This document shows positions 11,902 through 31,745 of a stretch of DNA of 64,000 nucleotides, one piece after another (the first letter of the stretch is position 1; every line of letters starts with the position of its first letter). A model generated the notes under the pieces. The model saw nothing but the letters and a program-made list of their open reading frames with translations, did no database searches and was not told the origin of the DNA. Position numbers and translations under genes: made by a program. Origin of the DNA: Dasypus novemcinctus (Eukaryota; Chordata; Mammalia; Cingulata; Dasypodidae); assembly GCF_030445035.2 (NCBI RefSeq), contig NC_080699.1, positions 8,804,001-8,868,000 of the forward strand. The letters are read 5' to 3'.

Positions 11902-12758
11902 GGAAGCGGACTTGCCCAATGGATGGGGCGTCTGCCTACCACATGGGAGGTCCACGGTTCAAACCCCGGGCCTCCTTGACCCGTGTGCAGCTGGCCTCTG
12001 CTCAGTGCTGATGCATGCAAGGAGTGCCCTGCCACACAGGGGTGTCCCCCGCGTAGGGGAGCCCCATGCACAAGGAGTGTGCCCCATAAGGAGAGCCGCC
12101 AGCGTGAAAGAAAGTGCAGCCTGCCCAGGAGTGGCACCGCACACATGGAGAGCTGACACAGCAAGATGATGCAATGAAAAGACACATAGGGAAGCGGACT
12201 TGACCCAGTGGTTAGGGCATCCACCTACCACATGGGAGGTCCAGGGTTCAAACCTAGGGCCTCCTTGACCCGTGTGGAGCTGGCCCCTGCTCAGTGCTGA
12301 TGCATGCAAGGAGTGCCATGCCATGCAGGGGTGTCCCCTGCATAGGGGAGCCCCATGCGCAAGGAGTGCGCCCTGTAAGGAGAACTGCCCAGCACAAAAA
12401 AAGTGCAGCCTGCCCAGGAATGGCACTGCACACACGGAGAGCTGACACAACAAGATGACGCAACAATAAAAAACACAGATTCCCGATGCCACTGACAACA
12501 GAAGTGGACAAAGAAGAAGACGCAGCAAGTAGACACAGAGAACAGACAACCAGGGCAGGGGGGGAGGGGAGAGAAATAAATAAATAAAAATAAATCTTAA
12601 AAAAAACAAAAGAAAGAAACACAGATTCCCAGTGCCACTGATAAGGACAGAAGTGGTCACAGAAGAACACACAGTGGATGGACACAGAGAGCAGACAACT
12701 GGGGAGGGGAAAGGGAGAGAAATAAATAGATAATCTTTTTTAAAAAATTAAAAAAATT
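11902..12758 (+). repeat. Armadillo-type SINE with a second SINE nested inside
   Basis: The outer copy begins GGGAAGCGGACTTGCCC and resumes at about 12616 with the tail part (CAGATTCCCAGTGCCACTG). It is flanked by the 15-bp duplication TAAAGCAAATACTGG (11887-11901 and about 12760-12774). The inner copy occupies about 12188-12610. Confidence 0.85.
12188..12610 (+). repeat. Inner armadillo-type SINE
   Basis: Complete element starting AGGGAAGCGGACTTGACCC and ending in an A-rich tail. The flanks GAAAAGACACA and GAAAGAAACACA look like a slightly altered target duplication within the outer SINE. Confidence 0.8.
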
Positions 12759-12774
12759 AAAGCAAATACTGGTA

Positions 12775-13559
12775 AAGGTAGAATAAGTGGTACATGTCAC
12801 ATACATTTCACAATTACTGATAAATAAAGTAAGCAAAAAAAATAGTAAAAAAATAAAAGAAAGATTTGGGCAACATAATTAACAAACTTATTATTATACA
12901 CAATTATAGAACTCTGCACTCATAATTAAGAATATTGATTAAGTGAAGCGCACATAAAACATTTATAAAAATTGACCCCATTAAAATTAGCTCATATAAC
13001 AAGTTTCAACTAATTATTATCACTTCTTTAACCCCCCTACAACTAAGTAACAAATAAATTAAAAAGGATAAATGTTAAAAACCCAGTGTATTTGGAAGCC
13101 TTCATCACACTTCGAAGCTGCTGTACACAGTTGTGCAGGTTACTCACTGTACAAAGTCCCTGTTTATAAGGAAGGCCATTCACATTGTGGACACAGTAGA
13201 TTTGCATATTTGTTAGAATAATTATTTAGAAATAAAGTACCTTGAAATAGAGATAGCTTTGTCTAATTCACAGAAAGGTGTCATATAGTCTAGTGACTGC
13301 TCTGCTTTTAAATAACATGTGGGTAAAAGAAGAAAATAAACTTATAGGATGTAAAGAGTGATTTAAGTGAAACATACAGATCAAACTCTTATATATTTTT
13401 TAAAAGGCTGAATAGTAAAGAATTAAGCATCTAACTTTAGAAATTAGAAAAATATACTGAATCCAAAGTAGAAGGAAATAAAGTATGAAAGTAATGATGT
13501 AGAAATCAAAGCAACAAAAGAATGGATGAAAAAGTCTAGATCTGTTTTGTGAAAATGGT
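12775..13559. other. No gene seen
   Basis: AT-rich sequence, probably with old LINE fragments. No exon-like signal. Confidence 0.3.
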
Positions 13560-13815
13560 AATAAAAATAAAAACCTTCTGGTGAGACTGATGAATACTAA
13601 AAGAGAAAGTCAAATATTATCAAAGATTGAATAAATGGACCTAACTGAGGATACAGTAGGGGTGAGAGGGAATGGGGAAAAACAGTTAATGGGGTTTCTT
13701 TTGGGATGCTGAAAATGTTCTAAAATCGTGAATATACGCAAATCTATTGAATTATATGCTTTAAATGGTGAATTGCAGTGTATGAACAGTCTCAATAAAG
13801 CTGCTACCAAAAAAA
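13560..13815 (+). repeat. Old L1 3'-end fragment
   Basis: TGAATATACGCAAATCTATT, then TATATGCTTTAAATGGTGAA and CAATAAAGCTGCTACC, a pattern of L1 3' UTRs. Confidence 0.5.
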
Positions 13816-13969
13816 AGAGAGGAAGAGAGAAGAATGAATAGATACTTCCTAAGATACAGAAAATAGTTAAAAGATAGAACTTTAGCCTTATTAAGAGAAA
13901 CATCTAGAAGACTATTCTGATTCGAGGTGGGCAAGGCCTTCTTAAACATTGCATTGTAAAAGAAGCTTC

Positions 13970-15300
13970 AGCAGTGTCATCAGCTGGAATGTCAGAGTAA
14001 GGGCCTCCACTAAATCCTCCCCTACAGAGAAGCAACAAGGACCTGGCAAAAACAAAAAAATTGCAAAAGCAACATTTCCAGAACCCTGGAAATTAACCTA
14101 GGGCTTGCAACAATTCAGGGCGCGTCTATTCAAGGAAAATAGCTGGATCTCCATGCGCTCGGTGGCATTTCAACTCGCCCTGTCCCCATTCCCCTTTCCC
14201 CAGCACCGCGGCAGCCTTGAAAGCCAACAGCCCACAATTATACTGAAATCCAGCCACCCTGCAGCCCCTGGAATCAAAGCCCCTTCTCAGAGAATTGTCG
14301 TTATTTGACCTCCTGGTTCCTGAAAAGCACCCCTCGCAGGCCTTGCCTTTATTCGACCTGACTCACAGCTCACCCCGTGAGAACAGACTTTTCCTAGGGG
14401 GCATTTGTTGAAAATAAACAATAACTGCTTAAAACTGGAGCTGACCGTAACAGTTGGGGTATACAAGCTGTATAAAAACTGAAAGATAAAACACCTCTCA
14501 GGGAACACCTGAAGCCTGAGCACCTGCCAGGCTTCTGCACCTGTAGGCCACACACAGGCTGGAAGCGAGCAGGGGTGTGCTTAGGGCTCCACAGGTGCTC
14601 AGGGAGGCCCTGAGAAGCTCTGCGCTTCACGTCCAGCTGCCCTTGAGCCTCTGCGCACACCGGAAGTAAAAGGCCAGGGCTGAGCTGTGAGGTGCCCCAG
14701 TCTTGAAAATGTGCCCCAACCTACACACAGAATCCCTCAGCAAAGATGGGGAGACTTACTGGTGCCTGGCATTTGAGGAAATCTCTGCCCAATCGCTAGC
14801 TGACTACTAAACTAAGAGCAGAGGCATGTGTGGCCACACATGACAAAGAATACAGACCTTCCTGAATTAGTTCAGGGAAATCACTAAACAACGACAAACA
14901 GCAACAAGAGTAAACCCTAGGGAGGGGGGAGAGTCTGGTTTCCAAAGGAGTCATGTTTTATTTTAAGTGTCCAGTTTTCAACAACAACAAAAAAACATTA
15001 TAAGATGTATAAAAAACAAACAACAACAACAAAAAAAAACTAAGAAAGTATGGCTCAAACACAGGGGGAAAAACAGTCAATAAACACTCTTCTTGAGAAA
15101 GACTTACTAGAGAAAGACTTTAAATCAGTTGTTTTAAATATGTTCAAAGAACTAAAGGGAACCATGTCCAAAGAACTATAGGAAAGTTTGAGAACAATGT
15201 CTCACTAAATAGAATATCAAGAAAGAGATTGAAATTATGAGAAGTAAGTAGAAATTCTAGATTTGAAGGAATTTCTCATGAATATTTGAAAATGAGTGGG
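13970..15300 (+). repeat. L1 5'/ORF1-like or HAL1-like remnant
   Basis: Starts with a GC-richer leader, then AACAACAACAAAAAAACATT and an ORF1-like degenerate stretch (15180-15290) with AATATCAAGAAAGAGATTGA. All frames are broken. The subfamily is uncertain. Confidence 0.45.
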
Positions 15301-15815
15301 GTGTACTCTGGGCTTTTATTCCAATTCAGTTATCATTTTGGAGAAACTGGATTCTTCTTGAAATGCAACTCTATCAAAATTTTAGCTACCATTCAATTTT
15401 CTTTTGAAGAAATTTGTGGGGAGCGTCTTGTTTAGAAGTACAGCATTTAGTTTTCTCTGGGACAAAAAAAAGTTCTCCTAAAGATGACTTGACCCAACTC
15501 CTTGCAAGGACAACCCTAGGATTATGAACGCACATCCTCGGGAATGGACCTAAGGCATGGAGTGGAACCCCATCCTCACGGAGATTCTGGTCCTCACATT
15601 TTCCTTTGATGGCTCTCAGCTCATTCCACTAGTTAGAAACGAGCGGAGACAGGCCTGACAATTTCTTGGATCGAAACTATCAAGCAGCAGGAGTCTGCAA
15701 ATAGACTGAAAATTAAAACGTTCCATAAATCCACTAAGACGTTAGTGGAACCACACCCACTAGAAAGGCTGCTACTTAAAAAATGAAAAGCAAGGGCCTG
15801 AGAAGATGGAGACAC
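15301..15815. other. No gene seen
   Basis: Unassigned sequence of mixed composition. Confidence 0.3.
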
Positions 15816-16440
15816 AGGAATGCGCCCTGCCAGTGGAAATGTAAAATGGCACAGAGAGTTGGTGGTTCCTCAGAAAGTTACGTATAGAATTAAGATCTGG
15901 GAATCCCACTTCTAGGTACCTACCCCAAAGACCCGAAAGCAGGGACTCAACCAGATATTTGCACACCTGTGTTCATAGCAGCATTATTCACGTAGCCAAA
16001 AGTTAGAAGCAACCCAAGTGTCCATCAACAGATGAGCAAAATGTGGCATATGAAAGGGACAAGTCTGATACATGCAACCCGGACCCTGAAGGCATGTTGA
16101 GAGAAGTAAGCCAGACAAAGGACAAATATTGTAGGATATATGATATTAGAATAAGAAAATTCAGAGTCAGGAACTTGAATACAGGTTACGAGGGGCAAGA
16201 TGGGGGTAGAGAATAAGTATTACAGAGATTAATCTAAGAAAATGTTAATCTAAGTGTTAGAGTTAGTGTAAAGTGGTACAGAATGTTTGAGATGATAGGA
16301 AAGTTTGGTAATAGATGGGTGATGGTAGCATAACATTGCAAATGTATTAAAATTAATGCTACTTATATATCAAAATGTGGTTAAAAGGGGAAATTTTAGG
16401 TTCCACATATGTTACTAGAATTTAAAAAACCATAAGACAT
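15816..16440 (+). repeat. Old L1 3'-end
   Basis: Contains GGGAATCCCACTTCTAGGTA, AACCCAAGTGTCCATCAACA and AGCCAGACAAAGGACAAATA, the well-known end of L1 ORF2, followed by its 3' UTR. Stops break all frames. Confidence 0.8.
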
Positions 16441-17090
16441 ACAACAGTGACCCTTAATGGAAACCACAGTAAATTTTAAACATTTCTTTCTATTGTTACA
16501 ATGGCACTAATGCAAAATGTTAATGGGGTGGGTATATGGCAACTCTTTTTTCTGCGTTATTCTTCTGTAAATCTGTAAATCGGAAAAATGTTAGTGGGAG
16601 CTCTATGATGTGTGTAATGGACAAGAGGGAATTATGAGCCAGGGTAATAGAAAAAGTTGGCACAGGGCAGGGTAAACTGCCAGCACAATGTGCTCATCGT
16701 ATCATGCTCTGCACTTTTTTCACAAGTCTGAGAAATACCACTAATTCTTCTTCCTAAGTCTATAGGAAGCTGAGTTTAATAATTTGTTAAGGTCACACAG
16801 CACTGCATGGCTCACCTGACAGGTGACCTGAAACCAAAGCTCCCCAGGAGAGGCCCCATCTCACCACTCGCCTGTCCTGGCTTGGTCATACGCTGCAGGT
16901 CCTCCTTGAAGGGCACATGCCTCTGGAGAATGCCTTCTCCCAGCCTATGGAGGCGGGAGACCTTAGACCAGTGGCCAAAACAAATCTAACCTTTTCCTTC
17001 TCCTAGTTTTCATGTCTGTTTCCCCCTTGGTACAGTAACGAGAGATATTTCCAAAATATATAGCTAAATATTTAAGAGATTTTAAAACCA
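16441..17090. other. Region beyond the MMP12 3' end
   Basis: No gene. The part to about 16560 may be more L1 3' UTR; the rest is unassigned. Confidence 0.35.
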
Positions 17091-17109
17091 AATACTTCTT
17101 TTCAAAGTT

Positions 17110-17177
17110 TTTATTTTTAAGAATATTTACATTATTAAGTCAATAGAATAAAAATACATTATCACATTTAATTTATT
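17110..17177 (-). terminator. Candidate MMP12 polyadenylation signals
   Basis: AATAAA on the minus strand at 17172-17177 and again at 17110-17115. The distal one would give a 3' UTR of roughly 380 nt, close to what I recall for human MMP12. The choice between them is not settled by sequence. Confidence 0.5.
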
Positions 17178-17475
17178 TCTATAATTGTCATTTTTAAAGT
17201 GCCAGGTACATTCTGTTTTCACTTTTCATTAAAATGCAGAAATTCATTTTAGATAAGCCAGAGAGGTGATTATAATATTTCAGTCCAACCTTACAGAGCA
17301 TTCCCCAATAGGATTTCTCCTGGCCTTTGAAGGTTTCTATTAAAGATGTGCAAACTCAATAGTCAAATAAAAACTGACAACGAAGCCACCACATGCTAAG
17401 AGTTTTCAAAATTGAAAAACTTACATACAAAATTAAAATGAAATGAGTTGACAAACATCATTAATTACATCATTC

Positions 17476-24653
<7,178 letters not shown>

Positions 24654-24729
24654 TCTAAGCTTCTCCGGAAAGGTTTAGCCCAATTCAGTCCAAGGTTCCT
24701 TCTCAGTACAAGTTCCTTAAATTCTCCTC

Positions 24730-24737
24730 TTTATATA
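24730..24737 (-). promoter_or_regulatory. MMP12 TATA box
   Basis: TATATAAA on the minus strand about 77 bp upstream of the start codon. Transcription should start near 24700, giving a short 5' UTR. Confidence 0.8.
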
Positions 24738-24774
24738 GTCCTTAGACCAGACTGTGCAAATGAAATCTTCAGAG

Positions 24775-24781
24775 TGACTCA
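24775..24781. promoter_or_regulatory. AP-1 site of the MMP12 promoter
   Basis: Perfect TGACTCA about 38 bp upstream of the TATA box. An AP-1 site at this distance is a shared feature of inducible MMP promoters. Binding here is inferred. Confidence 0.72.
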
Positions 24782-24784
24782 GAG

Positions 24785-26599
24785 TTGATATCATCCTTTG
24801 ATTTACCTCAAAAGCATGCAAAAGCAAACCTGACCTTATTCCAGGACCAACAACGGGTCAATTAGCATCTAACTCATCTCGCACTTGGGGCAACTCAAAG
24901 GAATTCCCAAGTGCCTATTATCTCCAAACTGTTGAAGAGTTCCTCCCCCAAAAAAGCTGTTGTTAGAAACACTAAGCACCTTTACTACATAAGTAACTTA
25001 CACATACTTTGATGGAAAGCTCAGTATTCCCAATTTTCTCTTGAGTATTTCCTTTATCTTTGTTAAAGGTGGAATCAGCTTTTTAAATAAATATAAAAGA
25101 TTAGGTAAATAAAATCCTTTTGCTGGAATGGATGAATCCTCTCCAAGCTGAATCTAGAGAACTGAGCTGGAGAGACCTCACAGTTGGCAAGGAAAAGGTC
25201 AACATGGTGAGGCTTTAATGTTTGTTCCATGTGATGTGCACGCTTAGAATCTGGCTCTATAATTTGAGATCTTCAACCTTCTGAGCTGAGGCCCAATCCC
25301 AACTATGTAGCTGGGTAGAGAGATTCCAGACGCAAATGTTTCTTAGGTTCAACACTGTCCGGAGATGCCGGCACAAGGGCCACGGTTTCCAACTACAGGA
25401 CGTGGGGAAGTTTCCTTCTGGAATCACGCCAGCTCCCTATCAACCCAGCTTCTTTCTGTGAGAACCCAATTGTCCACTCTGCACAGAATCGGCCTCTCGG
25501 TCAGCAGAGAAGTTTTGACGATTGGAAGCATTTGCGAGTTGAGGAATGAAGCTCCAAAGGTAGCCCTGCGGGCAGCAGGTTCTCGGCCCTCGGCGCCTGA
25601 TTCTGTGTGGCCAGGCTGTTGAGGGATGGAACAGAAGGGACGCGGCGCAGTATGGGGATCCCGCTGTGGCTGGCTGCTGCTCGGGTGAACACACAACCCA
25701 TTTTCTCCGAGGCTGGTGATCCGGGAGGAGGACTCCCCTGCTGAGGAAGAGAAGGGGGCCTCTGCATTGTACCTTCCTCGCCTCCAAACTCTGCCTTCCA
25801 AGCTCTAGGACTTTGACCTCCAGGACTCTCGGCTTTTCATTTGGAAATGAGGTTAATAATCATTGTCTGCTTATGCTTCAGGGGTGATTAAAGGAGACGG
25901 TGTGTTACAAGTGCTGGCATCTACTAAAGCAGCTCACTGATGCTCACTCCCTTCTCCTTGGCCCAGAAGGAGAACAGGCTCCTGAAGTTGGCAGCCAGAT
26001 GCAGCTCTAGGAAGATGTGACATGAAGAGTTGTAAGGGAATCCTTTCAAATACTGAATTTAATTCAAGAATCGTAAGTGCAATCCCACAGACTATGGCTA
26101 GAAAACAGGCAAAGGGATTTATCAGGACACGTGGGAGGGGCAGGCTCTCCACCTGCAGGCTCTGTCTCTTGGGTGGGGAGGTTGTCTGTCGGTCACCTTT
26201 ATATTTTTGGTAGTTAGGACTACCTTGAAATTAGCAGGCGTTCAATAAACACGTGTGAATAAACTGGAGAACGGGGCAAAAGGACACCAGCAGTGAACTT
26301 CCCCTGTGGGAGGGGTCGTCACAAGGAAGGTGTGTTCCCACCCCTCACGCAAAGCAGGAAGGAACCCAGGTCACCGCAGAGTTGGAGGAGATATTCTGAA
26401 AAGGTAGGATGGACGATACGAGGAGAAAGCTGCCCAAGGAAATGGAAAAAAAAAAAGAGAGACCTCTCAGGAAGATTCCTAAAAACACCAAACTCCACCT
26501 AAACTGCAATGCCTTTAGGGTCTCCACTCATTAAGCACCCCAAGCTGGTGAGGTCTAAGGAGCTAAGGTCTCTCTGGACAGCCACAGGACATTGCCGTG
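24785..26599. other. MMP12 upstream flank
   Basis: No gene. The region 25365-25800 is GC-richer and has overlapping open frames on both strands, with no domain recognised. Distal promoter elements may lie here, but none is defined by sequence alone. Confidence 0.35.
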
Positions 26600-27128
26600 T
26601 GTTAGAGGTTTGCGATAATTAGCAAGCTGTAGCTCAGTTTCCCCTGATAAGCACCGGGGAAAGGCTAACCCCATCCTGGATAAGCCTACATGTCCAAGGG
26701 CACGGCACCTCCCCACAGGTTAAACAAAGAAACCACATAAAGGGGAACAAGGGAAAATGGAAACCTTCCCTACCTACATATCAGAGGGAGATAAAATTCC
26801 TACAGATCCAAGAAACACTTGCTCCTGCAGCATTCCAAGAAACCGTAACTCCCTAACCCACTATCTTCTAGTCACTGTCAGGGAAAGTTTTCACCTTTTG
26901 GGCTTCCTATTGGCCCCTGCCCCTCACTTGGACCCTCAACCCCCTCCCACCAACTACCATTTCCCCTCCTAGGAAGGTTCTGCATAAATTCAAGTCCCCC
27001 CCCCCTTCCAATGGGGGATGCTGAAGTCTGTTCTTCAGACCCCCTCTGTTGGGAAAGCTTCTCGATAAATTCTTTGCTTATGGTCAATCAGTCTCCCTGT
27101 CCCAGTAAGTGCCGTATTTTCTCCAACA
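26600..27128 (+). repeat. Solo retroviral LTR (TGTTAGAGG family)
   Basis: TGTTAGAGGTTTGCGATAAT to TTCTCCAACA with a perfect 5-bp target duplication CCGTG (26595-26599, 27129-27133). AATAAA is present near 27064. It lacks the extra segment present in the 5924 and 50282 copies. Confidence 0.92.
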
Positions 27129-27133
27129 CCGTG

Positions 27134-27379
27134 ATTGGAAGTTTAGGGTCTTAGATCAATGTTTAGAATCTTAGCTCCATCATTTTATGACCTTGAACTA
27201 TCACTTTAATCTCTTTAAGGCAATTTCCTCATTTGTAAAATTGGGATAATAATAGTATGTATTTCACAGGTTGTTATAAGGAGCACATTAAATAAATGGG
27301 AAAATATTTAGCATAAATGACTGCCTGCTATATTCCTTTCCTTTCCTTGCCTTCTGAGATGAGACACTGAAAAACAGTT
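27134..27379. other. No gene seen
   Basis: Unassigned. It looks like MIR-type ancient repeat text (ATCTCTTTAAGGCAATTTCC) but is too short to claim. Confidence 0.3.
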
Positions 27380-27965
27380 TAGCTATTCTTTAAAATGCTA
27401 TAGAACAGCCGTATGACCCAGCAATCCCACTTCTAGGTATACGCCCAAAAGAATTGCCAGCAGGAACACAGATACATGTACACCAATGTTCATGGTGGCA
27501 TTGTTCACAATAGACAGATGGTGGAAGCAGCCTAAGTGTCCATCACCAGATGGATGAACAAAATGTGGTATAGACATGCAATGGAATATTATGCACACAT
27601 GAAAAGGAATGAAGTTCTGATACATGCTACAATGTGGATGATCCTTGAAGATATCATGTTGAGTGAAATATGCCAGAAACAAAAGGACAGATATATGAAA
27701 CAACTGGAATATGCAAATTGATATTCTAGATTCTAGAAGATTACAGGGTACCATGGGCAGGGGTTAGGGTGGGGAATGGGAAGTTAATGCATAATGGGTA
27801 CGAAGTTTCTTTGGGGTGGTGGACAAGTATTTTGATAACAGATGGTGGTGATGGTAGCATAACATTGTGGATATAATTAACGCCATTAAATTGTGTACTT
27901 GAAAGTGATTAAAATGGGAAATGCAATAATTTACATGCTACCACAATAAAATGGGAGAAAAAAGC
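27380..27965 (+). repeat. Old L1 3'-end
   Basis: CCAGCAATCCCACTTCTAGG, AAGTGTCCATCACCAGATGG, ATGGAATATTATGCACACAT and a 3' UTR ending at TACCACAATAAAATGGGAG. Confidence 0.85.
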
Positions 27966-28077
27966 ATACATACATGCACAGTTAGTAAATCTGGGTATCT
28001 AGTAGGGGTATATTGGTGTTCTCCCCGGTATGTTTGCTACTTTGCTTAAGTTTGAAGGTATTTTCAAATAAGAAGAC

Positions 28078-28110
28078 AATCAATCAATCAATAATTAATA
28101 AATAAATAGA
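28078..28110. repeat. AATC/AATA microsatellite
   Basis: Short CAAT and AATA tetranucleotide repeats. Confidence 0.7.
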
Positions 28111-28139
28111 GGTTGATAATGAGGTTGAGAAAGGATAGG

Positions 28140-29150
28140 AAGGGACATCAGCCACATGCCCAGATCTCGCTCTTGTGGCAGGAGCTGTAAAGACATCGGA
28201 TCCAGGACCAGAGCTCAAGCTGAAGTTCCCGGCAGAGCCGTGCCTTCCAGGGACCCATCAAGGCAAGGCGGGGTCAGGGGTCCTCGGCAACACGAGGAAG
28301 AAGGGCGCGTTTACGAAAGTGCAGAGCGACCCCGGGGTCCTACGTGACAGGGACTACTTGGAGTAAGACCCTCCTAACTGCAGGCAACTGTTGTCACAAA
28401 GCCTCCGACGGTGTCCAAGCCGGGACCTTCCAGGACGTATCCTGACACAATCCCTGCAGCCAGTCGCAAAGTCATCTCCGAGGGCCAGACCTGACCTGAA
28501 GCATGGTCATTGTCAAGGACAGGGAGGAAAGTGCCCCCACGGTCCACAAGGAAACACCCATCGCTGACGTTTTCCCACACCACCAGCCTGTTTGTGCAGG
28601 GAGAAAACCTAGAGGAAGCCCTTGCCTTTTATGGGTGAAGACATGGGAGCAGGGAAAAGGGAAGTGAACTGGCCACCGAGGCATGTCGGAAGACTCCTGA
28701 CTCTGTCCTGACTTGTTGCTACAACTTGCTTCATTTTGTCACGTAGCAATTCAATTTTTTTTTTTTAAGTTTTCTGCCTCCCTGTGGGTATTTTACTATT
28801 GCAAATGCTACAAAAAAGATATCTGCAAACTTTTTCAGCCCAAGCCAGGCTGTCCTTGCTCCTATCGGTGCCAGGCGTAACGGCACAGCCCTGGGAATGC
28901 TATGGCAGAGGTGGGGGTAGGACAGCAGAGGGAGCGGCCCGCGCCGTCTGGAGAGCACCTGTGCGCACCTGAGCGTCAGAGGCACACCTCCTGCCTGCGG
29001 GGCACACGCTGCCAGGCTGCCCAGGTGCCTTCTGCTGCCAGCCTTCCTCAAGAGCTGGCCCCAAGGGCTCTGAGAAGCACAAGGCTTGGAGTTGCCCCAA
29101 CCAGCTGTGTGGACTCAGGTTGACTTTGCCATGCCTCATTTTCTGCCTAT
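28140..29150. other. GC-rich block of unknown nature
   Basis: Two GC-rich parts (28140-28720 and 28880-29130) separated by a T-run at about 28750. Open frames of 60-106 codons occur on both strands without a domain. A very old processed pseudogene is possible; I could not match a parent. Confidence 0.3.
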
Positions 29151-30344
29151 TATAAAGTGGAGCTAGACATAATGTTTTATAAAGCACCTTCCTCCTTGCC
29201 TGTGTATGAGAACGCCTCAATGAACACCAAATCCTTGCCTTCTCTCTTTACCTCTGTGCCCATGTATGTTGGCCATGGTTGAGGTAGACCAGCTGACTCT
29301 TTCCACATCACAGGGAAGTTTAGCTAACTACAAAGTAAAAATGGGATTCTTTAAAGGCTTCTTCTATAAAATAGAGATTTTGAGCATGGGTAGGAAAACG
29401 GGATTTTGCACAGTTTCCCTGGGCTTTTCCTCTGTTTTCAACCGTAGAGCGTGAATCTGCACCCAGTGAGGACACACAGAGCCCAGGTCCTGGGAGGAGG
29501 AGAGGCTCCCAGATGCCGGTCCCACCCTCTTGCCTCTGTGTGAACAGGAATTGCCTGGAGTGGCCACTGGGTCAACTTCTGTAAGGCAGAGAACCGCTGG
29601 AGCAACTGCCTTGGGAACTAGTGCTCAACCCAAAATGGGTTTGGGAGAGCTTTCTAGCCCAAGATATCCTCCAGGGAGAAGTTGCCGAATGCTGAAGAAA
29701 AACCTGGGACCTGTAGGATTTGGGAGTAAGGACCTTCATATTGGGTGCCACCCAGAGAAAGGAAACAGTGGGAGGAAAGAGGAAACGTAAAGCTAGCCAT
29801 GGTTCCTTTCTTGTCGTTTTTCTTCCCCCAACTAATGGCTCCCCTTCAAACAACTCTAAGCTAAGAGACAAGATGCAGCTGGGAGCAGCCATTTTGTAGG
29901 CCTAAGTCTCAGGTAGAGACAAGGTGATGGCATGTTGCAGTAAATTGTTTATTTGCCTTTTCTTACTCCCCAACAACAAAGTAAATACCTGAGGGTAGAG
30001 AGAATGACTCAGAGATAAGTGACTTTGACTTTGCAGTCTGGTTTAATGGAAATAGCAAGGCTTTGGAAAAAGCCTTGGCCTCAAACCTCAGTTATGCTCC
30101 CTACAAGCTGTGCGGCTTGCAGCAAGTTACTGTAACTCCAATTCCTTATCCATAAATAACAATTAGGAGGATGAAGTAAGAGGAGCCATGCAACCCCAAT
30201 CTTGGCCCAAGGACAGCTTCTCGTGAATGTTCGTCTTTTCTTTGTAATCCCTACAGCAGTGCTTCCCAGCCTGTCTTCCCTTACAGCCTTTGATAAACAG
30301 GCTCTTCAGGCATTTTTTCCTAATTGCCCTCATGACTTTTATTT
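29151..30344. other. No gene seen
   Basis: Apparently non-repetitive sequence without recognisable exons. Confidence 0.35.
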
Positions 30345-30545
30345 TATTTTATGGCAGTTGTAGGTTTCCAGAAAAATCATGCAGAAAGCACAGAGTTCCA
30401 ACACTCCACCCCCACCCATCACATGCACACATGCATAGTTTTCCCCTTTATTAACATTTTACATTAATATGGTGCGTTTGTTACAATTCACCATGAAATT
30501 TTGGTGCCAGGGATGTACAATATACCTGTTGATGTGAGATATCTA
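30345..30545 (-). repeat. L1 fragment
   Basis: GCAGTTGTAGGTTTCCAGAA, AGAAAGCACAGAGTTCC and TTGTTACAATTCACC, a phrase set recurring at 35100, 60350, 61170 and 63805. Confidence 0.65.
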
Positions 30546-31639
30546 TTTTTATATCTATATAAAAAGTAAATAGACTAAGATTTTTTTATTTGCCCACTCC
30601 GAGTGAGGCCATATCAACCTTTTGAGAATGTAACAAGTGGTACTTTTTAAGTGATCTATGATACCAGCTCCATCTGGTCCAATGTGGCAACTTTCCAGGA
30701 GTTGACAAAAGGCACAGCTTCTGGAAGCCTTCCTTAAAGCCAAGGGGTCTGGGTGTCAGACACGCTATTTAAACTACAGAAGGCAAGTCTGTTGACATTC
30801 ATTTTATTAAACAGTAGTGCCATTCTCACAAGGGCTTGACCAGCCAGATTTGGGGGTTAAGTAGACTCAGAGAGAAAGCATAAATGGCTAGATAGGGGAA
30901 GACATATCAGAGAGAATCTGCACAGTTCTACTCAAGAGGGAGACAGGATAATTATTTTCTATTATATTTTTTCTACATTTCTGCCCTATCCTCTTCAACA
31001 GTTAGTAGGCTTTGTTGCTTGCCTCAGCATTTGTGACCCTGAGCAGATTATTTGCATCCTGACTTCTTTCCAAGAGCCTAAATCCATGAAAGTAGACAAT
31101 AGGGTTTGAGAAGAGAGGGATTTCTCTGACACTGAGCTGGTGCTGGGACTGGTGGCCGTGCTGGAGTGGACAGGGACTCTTGGGCCCTGGGTGCTATGGA
31201 GAAATGGTCTCCACTCCTCCGCAGCCCTGCAAGGATGTGGTGGGACCACAAAAGGAATCATCAAAGCAAGCACCGGGGAAGTGAGATTCTGGGTCTGCTG
31301 CTTTTAGCTTCCCTGAAGCAAGCATGCCGGGGAAGCAGCTGTCAGCAGAACGAGGAGGCTATGTAGGCTGGGTGAAGGGGTGTCTAGTGGAACCAAAGTA
31401 GCCAGACAGAAGGGGCTTTCCTGGTGCTTGACCCTGCCTAACCCTAGGAACCTCGAAGTCCCATTATAGAAGAGATGTGGCTGCAGAATAATCACAGCTG
31501 GGTTCCCTGTCAGCACAATGCAATGGCGGATCAGAATTGAAGTCAACGTGCAAGAAGAAAAACAAGCATTAGAGCTGGTCTGGCACAGCTAATCTGAGAT
31601 GCATACTTGTTACATTCATACACTACCTAACATCATGGT
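30546..31639. other. No gene seen
   Basis: Unassigned sequence with no coding signal. Confidence 0.35.
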
Positions 31640-31745
31640 ACTTTTTTTGTTTTTCTCGATAAATTTTTTGTTACGTTAAAAAATGTAAGAGTTTACCATA
31701 TACCCCGCTTCCCACCCCGCCCCCACTCCTCCCACATCAACGTCG
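31640..31745 (-). repeat. LINE-like 3'-end fragment
   Basis: Reverse of the family at 1421: the stretch complementary to TAACATTTTTT and CCCACTCCTCCCACATCAAC. Confidence 0.55.

Noticed and set aside
11959..12685. Minus-strand open frames of 143 and 237 codons
   Set aside because: They are the reverse complement of the SINE consensus; the same peptides recur wherever a SINE lies.
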